Part shown: positions 7,291-15,647 of the stretch, one piece after another
Position numbering within the stretch: the first letter of the stretch is position 1
How the letters are laid out: each line of letters starts with the position of its first letter
Origin: Hathewaya limosa
GTDB taxonomy: Bacteria > Bacillota > Clostridia > Clostridiales > Clostridiaceae
Assembly (NCBI RefSeq): GCF_030815255.1
Contig: NZ_JAUSWN010000004.1
Coordinates: 81,067-145,066 of the forward strand
DNA length: 64,000 bases
Direction of reading: 5' to 3'
Notes under the pieces: generated by a model
The model's database searches: none
What the model saw: the letters and a program-made list of their open reading frames with translations, nothing else
What the model was told of the DNA's origin: nothing
Position numbers and translations under genes: made by a program

Positions 7291-8982
7291 ATGAAAAAAA
7301 AGATAATGATATCTATGTTTTTGTCTATTACAATAGTCGTAGGTATAGTTATATTTTTAATATCTAAAGTATTTGAGTATAAACAAGAAGAATTAGTTAC
7401 TAATTATCTGAGAGCAAATAATGATCTTATGAGATCGTTTTTATCTGAAAATAAAGGGCTTAAAAAAGATCATATAAAAGAGAAAGAAATTAGGGTAACT
7501 TATATTAATTCTAGAGGAAAAGTTTTATTTGATACAGAATTAAATGATGGAAAATTAGAAAATCATAATGAAAGAAATGAGATAAAGGGAGCAAAAGAAA
7601 AAGGAGAAGGAATAAGTTTAAGAAAATCAGTTTCTTCTAATAAAAAAATGTTATATTTAGCTACAAAGTTAGAAAATGGGGACATTATTAGAAGTTCAAT
7701 TTATATGGATAGTATTTCGCTTTTAAATAATAAATTTCTAAATTATTATTTAATTATTATTGTAGTTATTTTAATATTTACTTTATGGATTTGTAATAAG
7801 ATAACGTATATAATAGTAAAGCCTATTAAAGATTTAGATTTTGCTACTGATAGAATTGCTAAGGGAGAATTAAATAGAAGAGTTAATATAACTTCTGCTG
7901 ATGAATTAGGTGCTTTAGGTAAAAATTTTAATTCTATGGCTAATAAATTGCAAAAAACAATAAATGAAGCATTGGATAATCAAAATAGATTAGAGGCTAT
8001 TTTAAAATGTATGGATAGTGGAATTATTGCAGTAGATAGGAATTTTAATGTTATTATGATAAACCCATATGCAGAAAGAATTTTTGGAATTGATGAAGAT
8101 ATTATGGGTAAATCTCTTTTAAATAATATTAAAGATTATGAGTTGGAAAAAATTCTTTTAAATAATGATAATGAATATAAAGAATTTAAGATAATGTGGC
8201 CTCAAGAAAGAGATCTTAGGATAAAGACTACAGATATAATAAATAGAAATGAACATATAGGAAAGGTAGCTGTAGTTCAGGATATTACTGATATTAAAAA
8301 ACTTGAAAATATGAGATCTCAATTTGTTGCAAATGTATCCCATGAACTTAAAACACCTCTTACTTCTATAAAAGGTTTTGCTGAGACATTAAAAGAAGTG
8401 GATGATGTAAAATATAGAGAAAAATTTTTAGACATAATAAATAATGAAGCAGAAAGATTAACTAGGCTTATTAATGATATATTAATACTTTCTCATATTG
8501 AAAATAAAAAAGAAATTAAAAAAGAATATATTAATGTAGATGATCTTATAAATGATGTATTTTTATTAATAAAAAGTCAGGCGGAGTCTAAAAAAATAAA
8601 ATTAACTTTAGAAGGAGATAAGATAGATAACATATTAGGTGATGGTGATAAATTTAAGCAAATGCTTATTAACTTGATTGATAATGCAGTTAAATATAAT
8701 CACTTAGGAGGGTATGTTAAAATACTTTGTAAAAGTTATGATAAGTACTTTACTATAACAGTAAAAGACAATGGCGTGGGAATTCCAAAATCTGAAATAT
8801 CAAGATTGTTCGAAAGATTTTATAGAGTAGATAAAGCAAGATCAAGAGCCAACGGGGGAACAGGATTAGGACTTGCAATAGTAAAACATATAATCATCTT
8901 ATTTAATGGTGAAATTTTTGTGGAAAGTGAATTAGGTAAGGGAAGTTTATTTATAGTAAAGATTCCATATGAAGAGGGATAA
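7291..8982 (+). CDS. phoR: PhoR-type sensor histidine kinase
   Basis: This membrane sensor kinase of 563 residues is the probable partner of the adjacent response regulator. Membrane segments lie at about 5-25 and 150-170 and enclose a short extracytoplasmic region. Next come a HAMP domain (about 170-222, ending ELGALGKNFNSMANKL) and a PAS domain (about 230-330). The phospho-acceptor His351 lies in FVANVSHELKTPLTS. The ATPase domain shows N box LINLIDNAVKYNH, DNGVGIPKSE, FERFYRVDKA and GTGLGLAIVKH. A terminator follows, so pgeF-phoP-phoR forms one unit and pst is transcribed separately. Confidence 0.92.
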   Translation: MKKKIMISMFLSITIVVGIVIFLISKVFEYKQEELVTNYLRANNDLMRSFLSENKGLKKDHIKEKEIRVTYINSRGKVLFDTELNDGKLENHNERNEIKGAKEKGEGISLRKSVSSNKKMLYLATKLENGDIIRSSIYMDSISLLNNKFLNYYLIIIVVILIFTLWICNKITYIIVKPIKDLDFATDRIAKGELNRRVNITSADELGALGKNFNSMANKLQKTINEALDNQNRLEAILKCMDSGIIAVDRNFNVIMINPYAERIFGIDEDIMGKSLLNNIKDYELEKILLNNDNEYKEFKIMWPQERDLRIKTTDIINRNEHIGKVAVVQDITDIKKLENMRSQFVANVSHELKTPLTSIKGFAETLKEVDDVKYREKFLDIINNEAERLTRLINDILILSHIENKKEIKKEYINVDDLINDVFLLIKSQAESKKIKLTLEGDKIDNILGDGDKFKQMLINLIDNAVKYNHLGGYVKILCKSYDKYFTITVKDNGVGIPKSEISRLFERFYRVDKARSRANGGTGLGLAIVKHIIILFNGEIFVESELGKGSLFIVKIPYEEG

Positions 8983-9005
8983 AATTTATAAATTAAAGGA
9001 AACAT

Positions 9006-9048
9006 AAACCTAAAGATTATTTTAAGATAATCTTTAGGTTTATTTTTT
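9006..9048 (+). terminator. Terminator after phoR
   Basis: A perfect 15-base stem, AAACCTAAAGATTAT (9006-9020) with its complement (9027-9041), has a 6-base loop and is followed by ATTTTTT. Confidence 0.85.
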
Positions 9049-9059
9049 GTAAAATTTAA

Positions 9060-9123
9060 TTAACATGTAAAAAACTTAACTTAACTTTTAAGTAATTTGG
9101 ATTTAACTTTAAATTAGTATATT
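9060..9123 (+). promoter_or_regulatory. Putative PhoP-box promoter region of the pst operon
   Basis: TTAACA lies at 9060 and TTAACT at 9076, 9081 and 9103; the last two are 22 bases apart, two turns of an 11-base period. They resemble the TTAACA-type repeats bound by PhoP in Bacillus. TATATT (9118-9123), 9 bases past the last repeat, could be the -10, with no good -35. Phosphate-starvation control of pst is expected from the family; binding here is inferred. Confidence 0.5.
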
Positions 9124-9181
9124 TATATTAAAGATTAAAATGCTAAAGGATAAAAGTAAATTAATTTTGGAGGTATAAAAT

Positions 9182-10063
9182 ATGAAAAACAGTTTTACTA
9201 AAATAATAAGTTTATTAATAGCAAGTACACTGATAATAGGGACATTTGTAGGATGTGGAAGTTCAGAAACAACTAAAGCACAAAAAGAAAATAATAATGC
9301 TCAGACTATTACAGCCATTGGATCTTCAGCTTTACAACCTTTAGTAGAAGAAACAGCCAAGAATTTTAAAATTAAAAATCCTCAAGTTACAATTAATGTA
9401 CAAGGTGGTGGAAGTGGAGCTGGTATAAATCAAGTATCTGAAGGAACAGCGGATATAGGGAATTCCGATGTGTTAGCAGAAAAGAAATTAAAAGATAAAA
9501 CAAAGTTAGCAGAATTAATAGATAACAAGGTATGTGGAATTGGATTTGCAATGGTAGTTAGTAAAGATGTAAAGGTCAATTCTCTAACAAAAGAGCAGAT
9601 TCAAAAAATTTTTATTGGAGAAATAACTAACTGGAAACAAGTTGGAGGAGAAGATAAAGAAATAAGTGTAATTAATAGAAGTTCTTCTTCAGGAACTAGA
9701 GCAGCTTTTTTGGATAAAATTATGGAAGGCAAAAAAGAACAAGAAAGTTTGGGAATAACTCAAGATTCTAGTGGTGCTGTAAAGACGGCTCTTCAAAGTA
9801 CAAAAGGGGCAATAAGTTATTTAGCTTTACCTTATATAACAGAAGAGGTTAAAAAAGATATTAATTTATTGAAAATAGATAAAGTAGAACCAACAATTGA
9901 AAATATTATAGAACATAAGTATGATTTTTGGTCATATGAACACATGTATACAAAGGGTGAAGGAAAGAGAGTAGTAAAAGATTTTATAGATTATACTATC
10001 GGTGAAGAAAATAGTTCTACTATTGAAAAAATGGGATATATTCCTGTTAAAAATTTAAAATAA
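9182..10063 (+). CDS. pstS: PstS, phosphate-binding lipoprotein of the Pst ABC transporter
   Basis: PstS captures extracellular phosphate and delivers it to PstCA. The 293-residue protein begins with a lipoprotein signal whose likely modified cysteine is in TFVGCGSSE. The phosphate-binding loops of the family are all present: AIGSSALQPLVE, QGGGSGAGINQV, IGNSDVLAE and NRSSSSGTRAAF. The ribosome binding site is GGAGG. It is the first gene of pstS-pstC-pstA-pstB-phoU and is preceded by a candidate PhoP-box region. Confidence 0.96.
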   Translation: MKNSFTKIISLLIASTLIIGTFVGCGSSETTKAQKENNNAQTITAIGSSALQPLVEETAKNFKIKNPQVTINVQGGGSGAGINQVSEGTADIGNSDVLAEKKLKDKTKLAELIDNKVCGIGFAMVVSKDVKVNSLTKEQIQKIFIGEITNWKQVGGEDKEISVINRSSSSGTRAAFLDKIMEGKKEQESLGITQDSSGAVKTALQSTKGAISYLALPYITEEVKKDINLLKIDKVEPTIENIIEHKYDFWSYEHMYTKGEGKRVVKDFIDYTIGEENSSTIEKMGYIPVKNLK

Positions 10064-10086
10064 TTTTTAGATAGGCAGTGTTAAAA

Positions 10087-10977
10087 ATGGAAAATAAGAA
10101 TTTTTTTAATAAGTTAAAAAATGAATATTTAGGAAACATATATGCTACTTTTTGTGGAGTATTTATAGTTATAATAACTTTTTCTATTATTTTATTTTTG
10201 GCTAGTAAGGGAGTGAAAAGTTTTATTAACAATGGTGTATCTGTAAAAGAATTCGTTTTTTCGGGACATTGGTCTCCAGAAGGAGATATACCTTCCTTTG
10301 GAAGTGCTAAGTTTATTTTAGGATCTACTTTAGTATCTTTAGGAGCAATACTAATAAGTACTCCTATTAGTATAAGTTTAGCTTTATTTATAACCTATAT
10401 ATCACCAAACATTGGCAAAAAAATTTTAAGACCTGCAATAGAATTATTTGTTGGAATACCTTCAGTTTTATACGGATGGCTTGGAGTAACCTTATTAGTA
10501 CCCTTAATAAAAAATATTTTTGGAGGAATAGGATTTAGTCTATTTGCAGGTATTATTGTATTAAGCATAATGATACTACCTACAATAACAAGTCTTACAT
10601 TAGACACATTAAAAAATATTCCTAAAGAGTATATGGAAGCTTCTTATGGAATGGGGGCAACAAGAAGTCAAACAATATTTAAAGTGTTGCTTCCGGCAGG
10701 AAAAACTGGAATTTTAACAGGTATAGTTTTAGGATTAGCAAGAGCTTTTGGAGAAGCTTTAGCAGTACAAATGGTTATAGGAAATACTCTAAAGTATCCA
10801 GATAGTTTATTAAAACCAGCAACTACTTTAACATCTGTTTTGACTATGGATATGGCAAATACCTTAAATGGTACTCCGTGGAATGATGCTCTTTGGTCTT
10901 TAGCATTATTACTTCTTTTAATTTCCTTTTTATTTATATTGATTATTAAATTTATAGGAAAAAAGGGGGAAAAATAA
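10087..10977 (+). CDS. pstC: PstC, phosphate ABC transporter permease
   Basis: PstC is one of two membrane subunits of the phosphate importer. About six hydrophobic helices are visible (the first around IYATFCGVFIVIITFSIILF). The permease coupling loop is GMGATRSQTIFKVLLPAGKTG, with AFGEALAVQMVIG following it. ATG 10087 is preferred over the GTG at 10078 because TAGGCAG lies too close to the latter. Length (296 residues) is normal. pstA begins directly at the stop codon, which indicates translational coupling. Confidence 0.95.
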   Translation: MENKNFFNKLKNEYLGNIYATFCGVFIVIITFSIILFLASKGVKSFINNGVSVKEFVFSGHWSPEGDIPSFGSAKFILGSTLVSLGAILISTPISISLALFITYISPNIGKKILRPAIELFVGIPSVLYGWLGVTLLVPLIKNIFGGIGFSLFAGIIVLSIMILPTITSLTLDTLKNIPKEYMEASYGMGATRSQTIFKVLLPAGKTGILTGIVLGLARAFGEALAVQMVIGNTLKYPDSLLKPATTLTSVLTMDMANTLNGTPWNDALWSLALLLLLISFLFILIIKFIGKKGEK

Positions 10978-11865
10978 ATGAATAGGGAGTTTAAGGATAA
11001 AGTATTTACAGGATTTTTATATTGCATAAGTATTTTTGTATTAATATTACTTGCTTTTCTAATAGGATATATTATTATCAATGGAATACATGGATTAAAT
11101 CCTAAATTTTTATTTGGAACATCTCTTTTTACCGTTGATGGTAAAGGAGGAGTAGGAATACAATTATTTAATTCAATATATATACTAATTTTATCTTTAT
11201 TAATTTCTGTGCCTTTAGGTATAGGAGGAGGAATCTATTTAGCAAAGTATGCTAAGAAAGGTTTGTTTATAAAAATTCTTAGAATTTCAATTGAAGCTAT
11301 GGCATCCCTTCCTTCTATAGTAGTTGGATTATTTGGACTTTTAGTATTTGTAAATAAAACAGGATGGGGATTTACATTATTTTCAGGAGCATTAGTGCTG
11401 AGTATATTAAATTTACCATCTTTAGTAAGGGTAAGTGAAGATGCTATTAGCACCTCATCAAAAGGTGTAGAGGAAGGAAGTTTGGCATTAGGGGCTACAA
11501 AATGGCAAACTATAAAAAAGGTAATTCTTCCAAGGGCTATTCCACAAATTTTAACAGCTATTATATTAGCGGCTGGCAGAATATTTGGAGAGGCAGCGGC
11601 TTTATTATATACTGCAGGTATGAGCGCACCGAATATAAGCTTTAAGGTAACAGAATTATTTTCTAAAAATGGAGCATTAAATATTTTTAGACCTGCGGAA
11701 ACTTTATCGGTATTCATATGGAAAACTAATTCAGAAGGAATGATGTCCAATAGTGGAAAGATAGCTAGTGGGGCGGCTGCTGTTTTAATAGTTATGGTTA
11801 TAGTTTTTAATATAATAGCTAAGTTAATAGGAAAGAAAATGAGCAGATCATATGAAGGGCACTAG
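10978..11865 (+). CDS. pstA: PstA, phosphate ABC transporter permease
   Basis: This is the second membrane subunit of the Pst importer, with 295 residues and about six membrane helices. The coupling motif LALGATKWQTIKKVILPRA and the segment AAGRIFGEAAALLYTAG are characteristic of PstA. The ATG abuts the pstC stop (TAAATG), and its 3' end is followed at once by the pstB ribosome binding site. Confidence 0.95.
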   Translation: MNREFKDKVFTGFLYCISIFVLILLAFLIGYIIINGIHGLNPKFLFGTSLFTVDGKGGVGIQLFNSIYILILSLLISVPLGIGGGIYLAKYAKKGLFIKILRISIEAMASLPSIVVGLFGLLVFVNKTGWGFTLFSGALVLSILNLPSLVRVSEDAISTSSKGVEEGSLALGATKWQTIKKVILPRAIPQILTAIILAAGRIFGEAAALLYTAGMSAPNISFKVTELFSKNGALNIFRPAETLSVFIWKTNSEGMMSNSGKIASGAAAVLIVMVIVFNIIAKLIGKKMSRSYEGH

Positions 11866-11884
11866 AAAGGAGAAGAATAAGTAT

Positions 11885-12634
11885 ATGATAATTGTATCGA
11901 AAGATTTAAATCTTTATTACGGAAGTAATCATGCTTTAAAGAATATAAATATAGAGATAGATAAAAATAAAGTTACAGCATTAATAGGACCTTCTGGTTG
12001 TGGAAAGTCAACTTTTTTAAGATGTTTAAATCGAATGAATGATTTAATAGATAGTGTAAAGATTAAAGGAGAGGTAATTTTTGAAGATAAAAATATTTAT
12101 TCGGAAAGTTACAATATAATAGATTTAAGAAAAAGAGTGGGTATGGTATTCCAAAAGGCCAATCCGTTTCCTATGAGTATATATGATAATGTAGCTTATG
12201 GACCAAGGATACATGGAATTAAGAATAAGAAGATTCTAGATGAAATAGTGGAACAAAGCTTAAAAGGTGCTTCTATTTGGGAAGAGGTAAAAGATAGATT
12301 AAATAAAAGTGCTTTAGGTATGTCAGGGGGACAACAGCAAAGACTTTGTATAGCTAGAACCTTGGCTGTTAAACCCGAAATTATATTAATGGATGAACCT
12401 ACTTCAGCATTGGACCCTATTTCAACTTTAAAAGTCGAGGAATTAATGGAAACGCTTAAGAAGAATTATACAGTGGTAATTGTAACTCATAATATGCAGC
12501 AAGCAGGAAGAATTTCGGATAAAACTGCATTTTTCTTAAATGGTGAAATTATTGAATTTGGAGAGACTAATGAAATATTTTATAATCCCAAAGATAAAAG
12601 GACAGAGGATTATATAACAGGAAGATTTGGATAG
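11885..12634 (+). CDS. pstB: PstB, phosphate ABC transporter ATPase
   Basis: PstB powers phosphate import. Walker A is GPSGCGKST, the Q loop sits in VGMVFQKANPFPMSIYDN, the ABC signature is LGMSGGQQQRL and Walker B is EIILMDEPTSALDP; the switch histidine is in IVTHNMQQA. I start it at ATG 11885 because AAAGGAGAAG (11866-11875) is 9 bases upstream and MIIVSKDLNLYYG is a normal PstB N-terminus. An in-frame ATG at 11852 inside pstA would add 11 charged residues with no ribosome binding site. The resulting 249 residues fit the family. Confidence 0.96.
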   Translation: MIIVSKDLNLYYGSNHALKNINIEIDKNKVTALIGPSGCGKSTFLRCLNRMNDLIDSVKIKGEVIFEDKNIYSESYNIIDLRKRVGMVFQKANPFPMSIYDNVAYGPRIHGIKNKKILDEIVEQSLKGASIWEEVKDRLNKSALGMSGGQQQRLCIARTLAVKPEIILMDEPTSALDPISTLKVEELMETLKKNYTVVIVTHNMQQAGRISDKTAFFLNGEIIEFGETNEIFYNPKDKRTEDYITGRFG

Positions 12635-12657
12635 ATTATAAGTACTAAGAAAGAGAG

Positions 12658-13323
12658 ATGAATGAAATGGTTAGAGTAAGCTTTGAAAGTTCTATGGAAG
12701 AACTTCACAACGATATAATAAGAATGGGGTCAATGGTAGAAAAACAATTATATAATGCTGTTAAATCTGTTTTAAATAAAGATTCTATTATGGCCGAGGA
12801 AATAATTAAAAAAGATGATGAAATAGATGATTTTGAAAAAGATATAGAAGATAAAGCAATAAAACTTATAGCAACTCAACAACCATTAGCAGGAGATCTT
12901 AGAAATATTTTTACTTCAACTAAAATAGTAACTGACCTAGAAAGAATAGCAGATCATGCAGTGAATATTAGTAAAATGACTATAAAAATTAAAAATAGTA
13001 ATATGGAACAAGAACTAGTTTTGATAAACGACATAGTAGAAATTATATTAAATATGTTCAGAGAATCATTGGATTCTTATGTTGAGGGCAATGTAAAAAA
13101 GGCATATGAAGTATGTGCAATGGATGATGAAGTGGATAGATTGTATGGTCTTGCGTTTACCAAAATTATAGATTCCATAAATGAAAAAAGTAAAGATATA
13201 GATACTATATACAGAATACTTTTAGCCTATAAATATTTAGAAAGAATAGGAGATCATATAACTAATATATGTGAATGGACTATATATCTAGTTACAGGTG
13301 AAAAAGTTGATTTAAATGAATAA
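12658..13323 (+). CDS. phoU: PhoU, phosphate signalling regulator
   Basis: PhoU links Pst transporter activity to the PhoR kinase and keeps the Pho response off when phosphate is plentiful. The 221-residue protein is two similar three-helix bundles. Each carries the family's metal-cluster signature: TDLERIADHAVNIS in the first half and KYLERIGDHITNICEW in the second. It is the last classical gene of the pst operon, and a second substrate-binding-protein-like gene follows after 54 bases. Confidence 0.95.
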   Translation: MNEMVRVSFESSMEELHNDIIRMGSMVEKQLYNAVKSVLNKDSIMAEEIIKKDDEIDDFEKDIEDKAIKLIATQQPLAGDLRNIFTSTKIVTDLERIADHAVNISKMTIKIKNSNMEQELVLINDIVEIILNMFRESLDSYVEGNVKKAYEVCAMDDEVDRLYGLAFTKIIDSINEKSKDIDTIYRILLAYKYLERIGDHITNICEWTIYLVTGEKVDLNE

Positions 13324-13377
13324 AAAAAATAATATGAGAAAAACTAAGAAAAACATTAAAAGATTCGAGGGATTTAA

Positions 13378-14196
13378 ATGAAAAAATTCTTGGCTTTTTT
13401 GTGTATTATAAGTTGTCTATTTTTTGCAGCATGTTCCACATTACCTTTAAAATTTAATAATGCTAAAAATGAAGAAAATAATAGTCTCATTCTTTATTGT
13501 AGTAATGTAATAAAACCAATGGCTGATAGTATAGTTAAAGATGTAAATCTAAATAGTAAATATAAAATAGAAATAAAAACTATAGATGAAGCCGAAGTGG
13601 ATTCTATATTAAAAAAAGGGAAAGAAGCATGTGTTTTTATGGGGTTTGAAGAAAGACAGACAGAAAATATTGCAATAGAAACTATAGGGAAAGATGGTAT
13701 AGGAATTATTACAAGTGCAGGTTCTAAATTAGAAAATATAAATTTTGAAAATTTAAGAGATATATATAGTGGTAAAGTAAATAGATTTGAAGATAATCCT
13801 AATAAAGAAAATATAATAAAATTTGTAATGTTCGATGATAATAACACTTTAAGAAAAAAATTTAATAAGCAAGTTATGGAGTTTCCTTCTAAAATTATGT
13901 ATGATTCCAAAGTAGAAGTTGTTAATACAATGGATGAGATGATAAGTAAGGTAAAACAAGAAGGATATATCGGATATACTAATTTGCAATATGGAAAAAG
14001 TAATGGAATAAAAACTTTAAAACTTAATGGAGTTCATTTTTCAAAGGATAGTATTAAGACACTAACTTATCCTTTAACATATAATTTAAATGTTATCTAT
14101 GATAAAAAATATAAAAAAGAATCTCAAGAATTTATAAATTATCTTAAAAGCATTCAAGGAAAAAGAACTATAGAAAACTTTGCTGTTGGAACTTAA
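13378..14196 (+). CDS. Divergent PstS-like lipoprotein of unknown ligand
   Basis: This 272-residue protein has a clear lipoprotein signal (CLFFAACSTLP) and the general layout of a PstS-like periplasmic-binding fold. Examples are SLILYCSNVIKPMADS near the N-terminus and GYIGYTNLQYG near the C-terminus. The loops that bind phosphate in PstS are not conserved: the SSGTR region is replaced by FDDNNTLRKKF, and the GGGSGAG loop is absent. It lies 54 bases after phoU and ends the operon at a terminator. It may bind another ligand or serve a regulatory role on the cell surface; neither is shown by the sequence. Confidence 0.7.
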   Translation: MKKFLAFLCIISCLFFAACSTLPLKFNNAKNEENNSLILYCSNVIKPMADSIVKDVNLNSKYKIEIKTIDEAEVDSILKKGKEACVFMGFEERQTENIAIETIGKDGIGIITSAGSKLENINFENLRDIYSGKVNRFEDNPNKENIIKFVMFDDNNTLRKKFNKQVMEFPSKIMYDSKVEVVNTMDEMISKVKQEGYIGYTNLQYGKSNGIKTLKLNGVHFSKDSIKTLTYPLTYNLNVIYDKKYKKESQEFINYLKSIQGKRTIENFAVGT

Positions 14197-14198
14197 TG

Positions 14199-14225
14199 AA
14201 AACCTTCCTATATAAGGAGGGTTTT
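14199..14225 (+). terminator. Terminator ending the pst-phoU operon
   Basis: AAAACCTTCCT (14199-14209) pairs with AGGAGGGTTTT (14215-14225) through one wobble pair, with a 5-base loop and a short T-rich tail. Confidence 0.75.
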
Positions 14226-14310
14226 ATTAGGTTTGAAGTAAATAGATTGACTAAAAAAGAGAATTAGGGTAATATAAAGTGATGTATGTTGTTTATCAGA
14301 GGAGGTTTAA

Positions 14311-15645
14311 ATGAAAAATCTTATAAGCAAAGTTAAACCTAATAGTATTGCTGAGGAAGTAGGAATAGAAGTCGGAGATTTTCTTATTAGTATAGACGAT
14401 ACAGAGATTAAAGATATTATAGACTATAAATTTTTAACTACAGATGAAGAACTAGTTATTACTATAGAAAAATCTAATGGTGAGATTTGGGATATAGAAA
14501 TTGAAAAAGATTATGATGAAGAAATAGGTATTGAGTTTCAGAAAAGTATTATGGATGGCGCTAGAAGCTGTATGAATAAATGTATTTTTTGCTTTATAGA
14601 TCAAATGCCTAAAGGAATGAGAAAAACCCTATATTTCAAAGATGATGATTCAAGATTATCTTTTTTACAAGGTAATTTTGTTACTCTTACCAATATGAAA
14701 GAGGAAGACATAGAAAGAATCATAAAATATAAAATTAGTCCTATTAATATATCTATACATACTACAAATCCCGAATTAAGAAAAAAGATGTTGAATAATA
14801 GATTTGCAGGTAAAGCTTATGATTATATGAAGAGATTTGCAGAAGCAGGAATAATTATGAATTGTCAATTAGTGCTTTGTCCTGGAATTAATAATGGAGA
14901 AGAGTTTTATAGAACAATTAATGATTTATATAAGTTATATCCTTATGTGAATGATATAGCAGCAGTTCCAGTAGGGGTTACTAAGTTTAGAGAAGGATTG
15001 TTTGAACTTAAAACTTATACAAAAGAAAGTGCTAAGAAAGAAATTGAAGATTTAAAGCCTATGCAAGAAAAATTTATGAAGGAAATACAAACTCCTTTTG
15101 TTAGACTTTCTGATGAGTTTTATGTTTTGGCAGGTGAAGAGGTACCAAATTATGATTTCTATAATGGATTTGGACAATTAGAAGATGGAATTGGTATGAT
15201 AAGAATTCTTAGACATAATATACATAATAGTTTAGATAATTTAAATCTAAACAAAAAAGGAAGCTTTACTGTAGTAACTGGAGTTTCCGCTTATAATGAA
15301 ATTAATAACATATGTAAGAGTATTAAGGATAGAAATCCTAATATAAAAATTGAAGTTAAAAAAATTATAAATTATTTTTTTGGAGAAACTATTACGGTAG
15401 CAGGATTATTAACAGGGAAAGATATTATGGAACAGCTTAAAAAAGGAGAAATTGGGGATAATATAATTTTGCCTAATAATGTAATTAGAAAAGGCTACGA
15501 ACTTAGTGATGATAATAAACAAATTCTCTTAGATGATTATACTATTGAGGACTTACAAAAAGAACTTGATAGAAAGATAATTTTATGTGATTATACAGGA
15601 GAAGATTTAATTAATATAATTAATGAATATAGTGAGGAGGAATAA
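14311..15645 (+). CDS. DUF512 family protein: PDZ domain plus radical-SAM cluster motif
   Basis: Residues 1-70 form a PDZ-like domain (ISKVKPNSIAEEVGIEVGD). Next comes a CX3CX2C iron-sulfur motif in CMNKCIFCFIDQMP, the hallmark of radical SAM enzymes, with conserved FLQGNFVTLTN and INISIHTTNPELR. A C-terminal DUF512 segment contains TGVSAYNEI and FFGETITVAGLLTG. The family is widespread in clostridia and almost always next to der. No substrate is established, so a function is not given. Its stop is 2 bases before the der start, so the two are translationally coupled. Confidence 0.88.
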   Translation: MKNLISKVKPNSIAEEVGIEVGDFLISIDDTEIKDIIDYKFLTTDEELVITIEKSNGEIWDIEIEKDYDEEIGIEFQKSIMDGARSCMNKCIFCFIDQMPKGMRKTLYFKDDDSRLSFLQGNFVTLTNMKEEDIERIIKYKISPINISIHTTNPELRKKMLNNRFAGKAYDYMKRFAEAGIIMNCQLVLCPGINNGEEFYRTINDLYKLYPYVNDIAAVPVGVTKFREGLFELKTYTKESAKKEIEDLKPMQEKFMKEIQTPFVRLSDEFYVLAGEEVPNYDFYNGFGQLEDGIGMIRILRHNIHNSLDNLNLNKKGSFTVVTGVSAYNEINNICKSIKDRNPNIKIEVKKIINYFFGETITVAGLLTGKDIMEQLKKGEIGDNIILPNNVIRKGYELSDDNKQILLDDYTIEDLQKELDRKIILCDYTGEDLINIINEYSEEE

Positions 15646-15647
15646 AT

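Noticed and set aside
10668..11750. Minus-strand open frames across pstC and pstA
   Set aside because: They are antisense to well-supported transporter genes and have no start signals.
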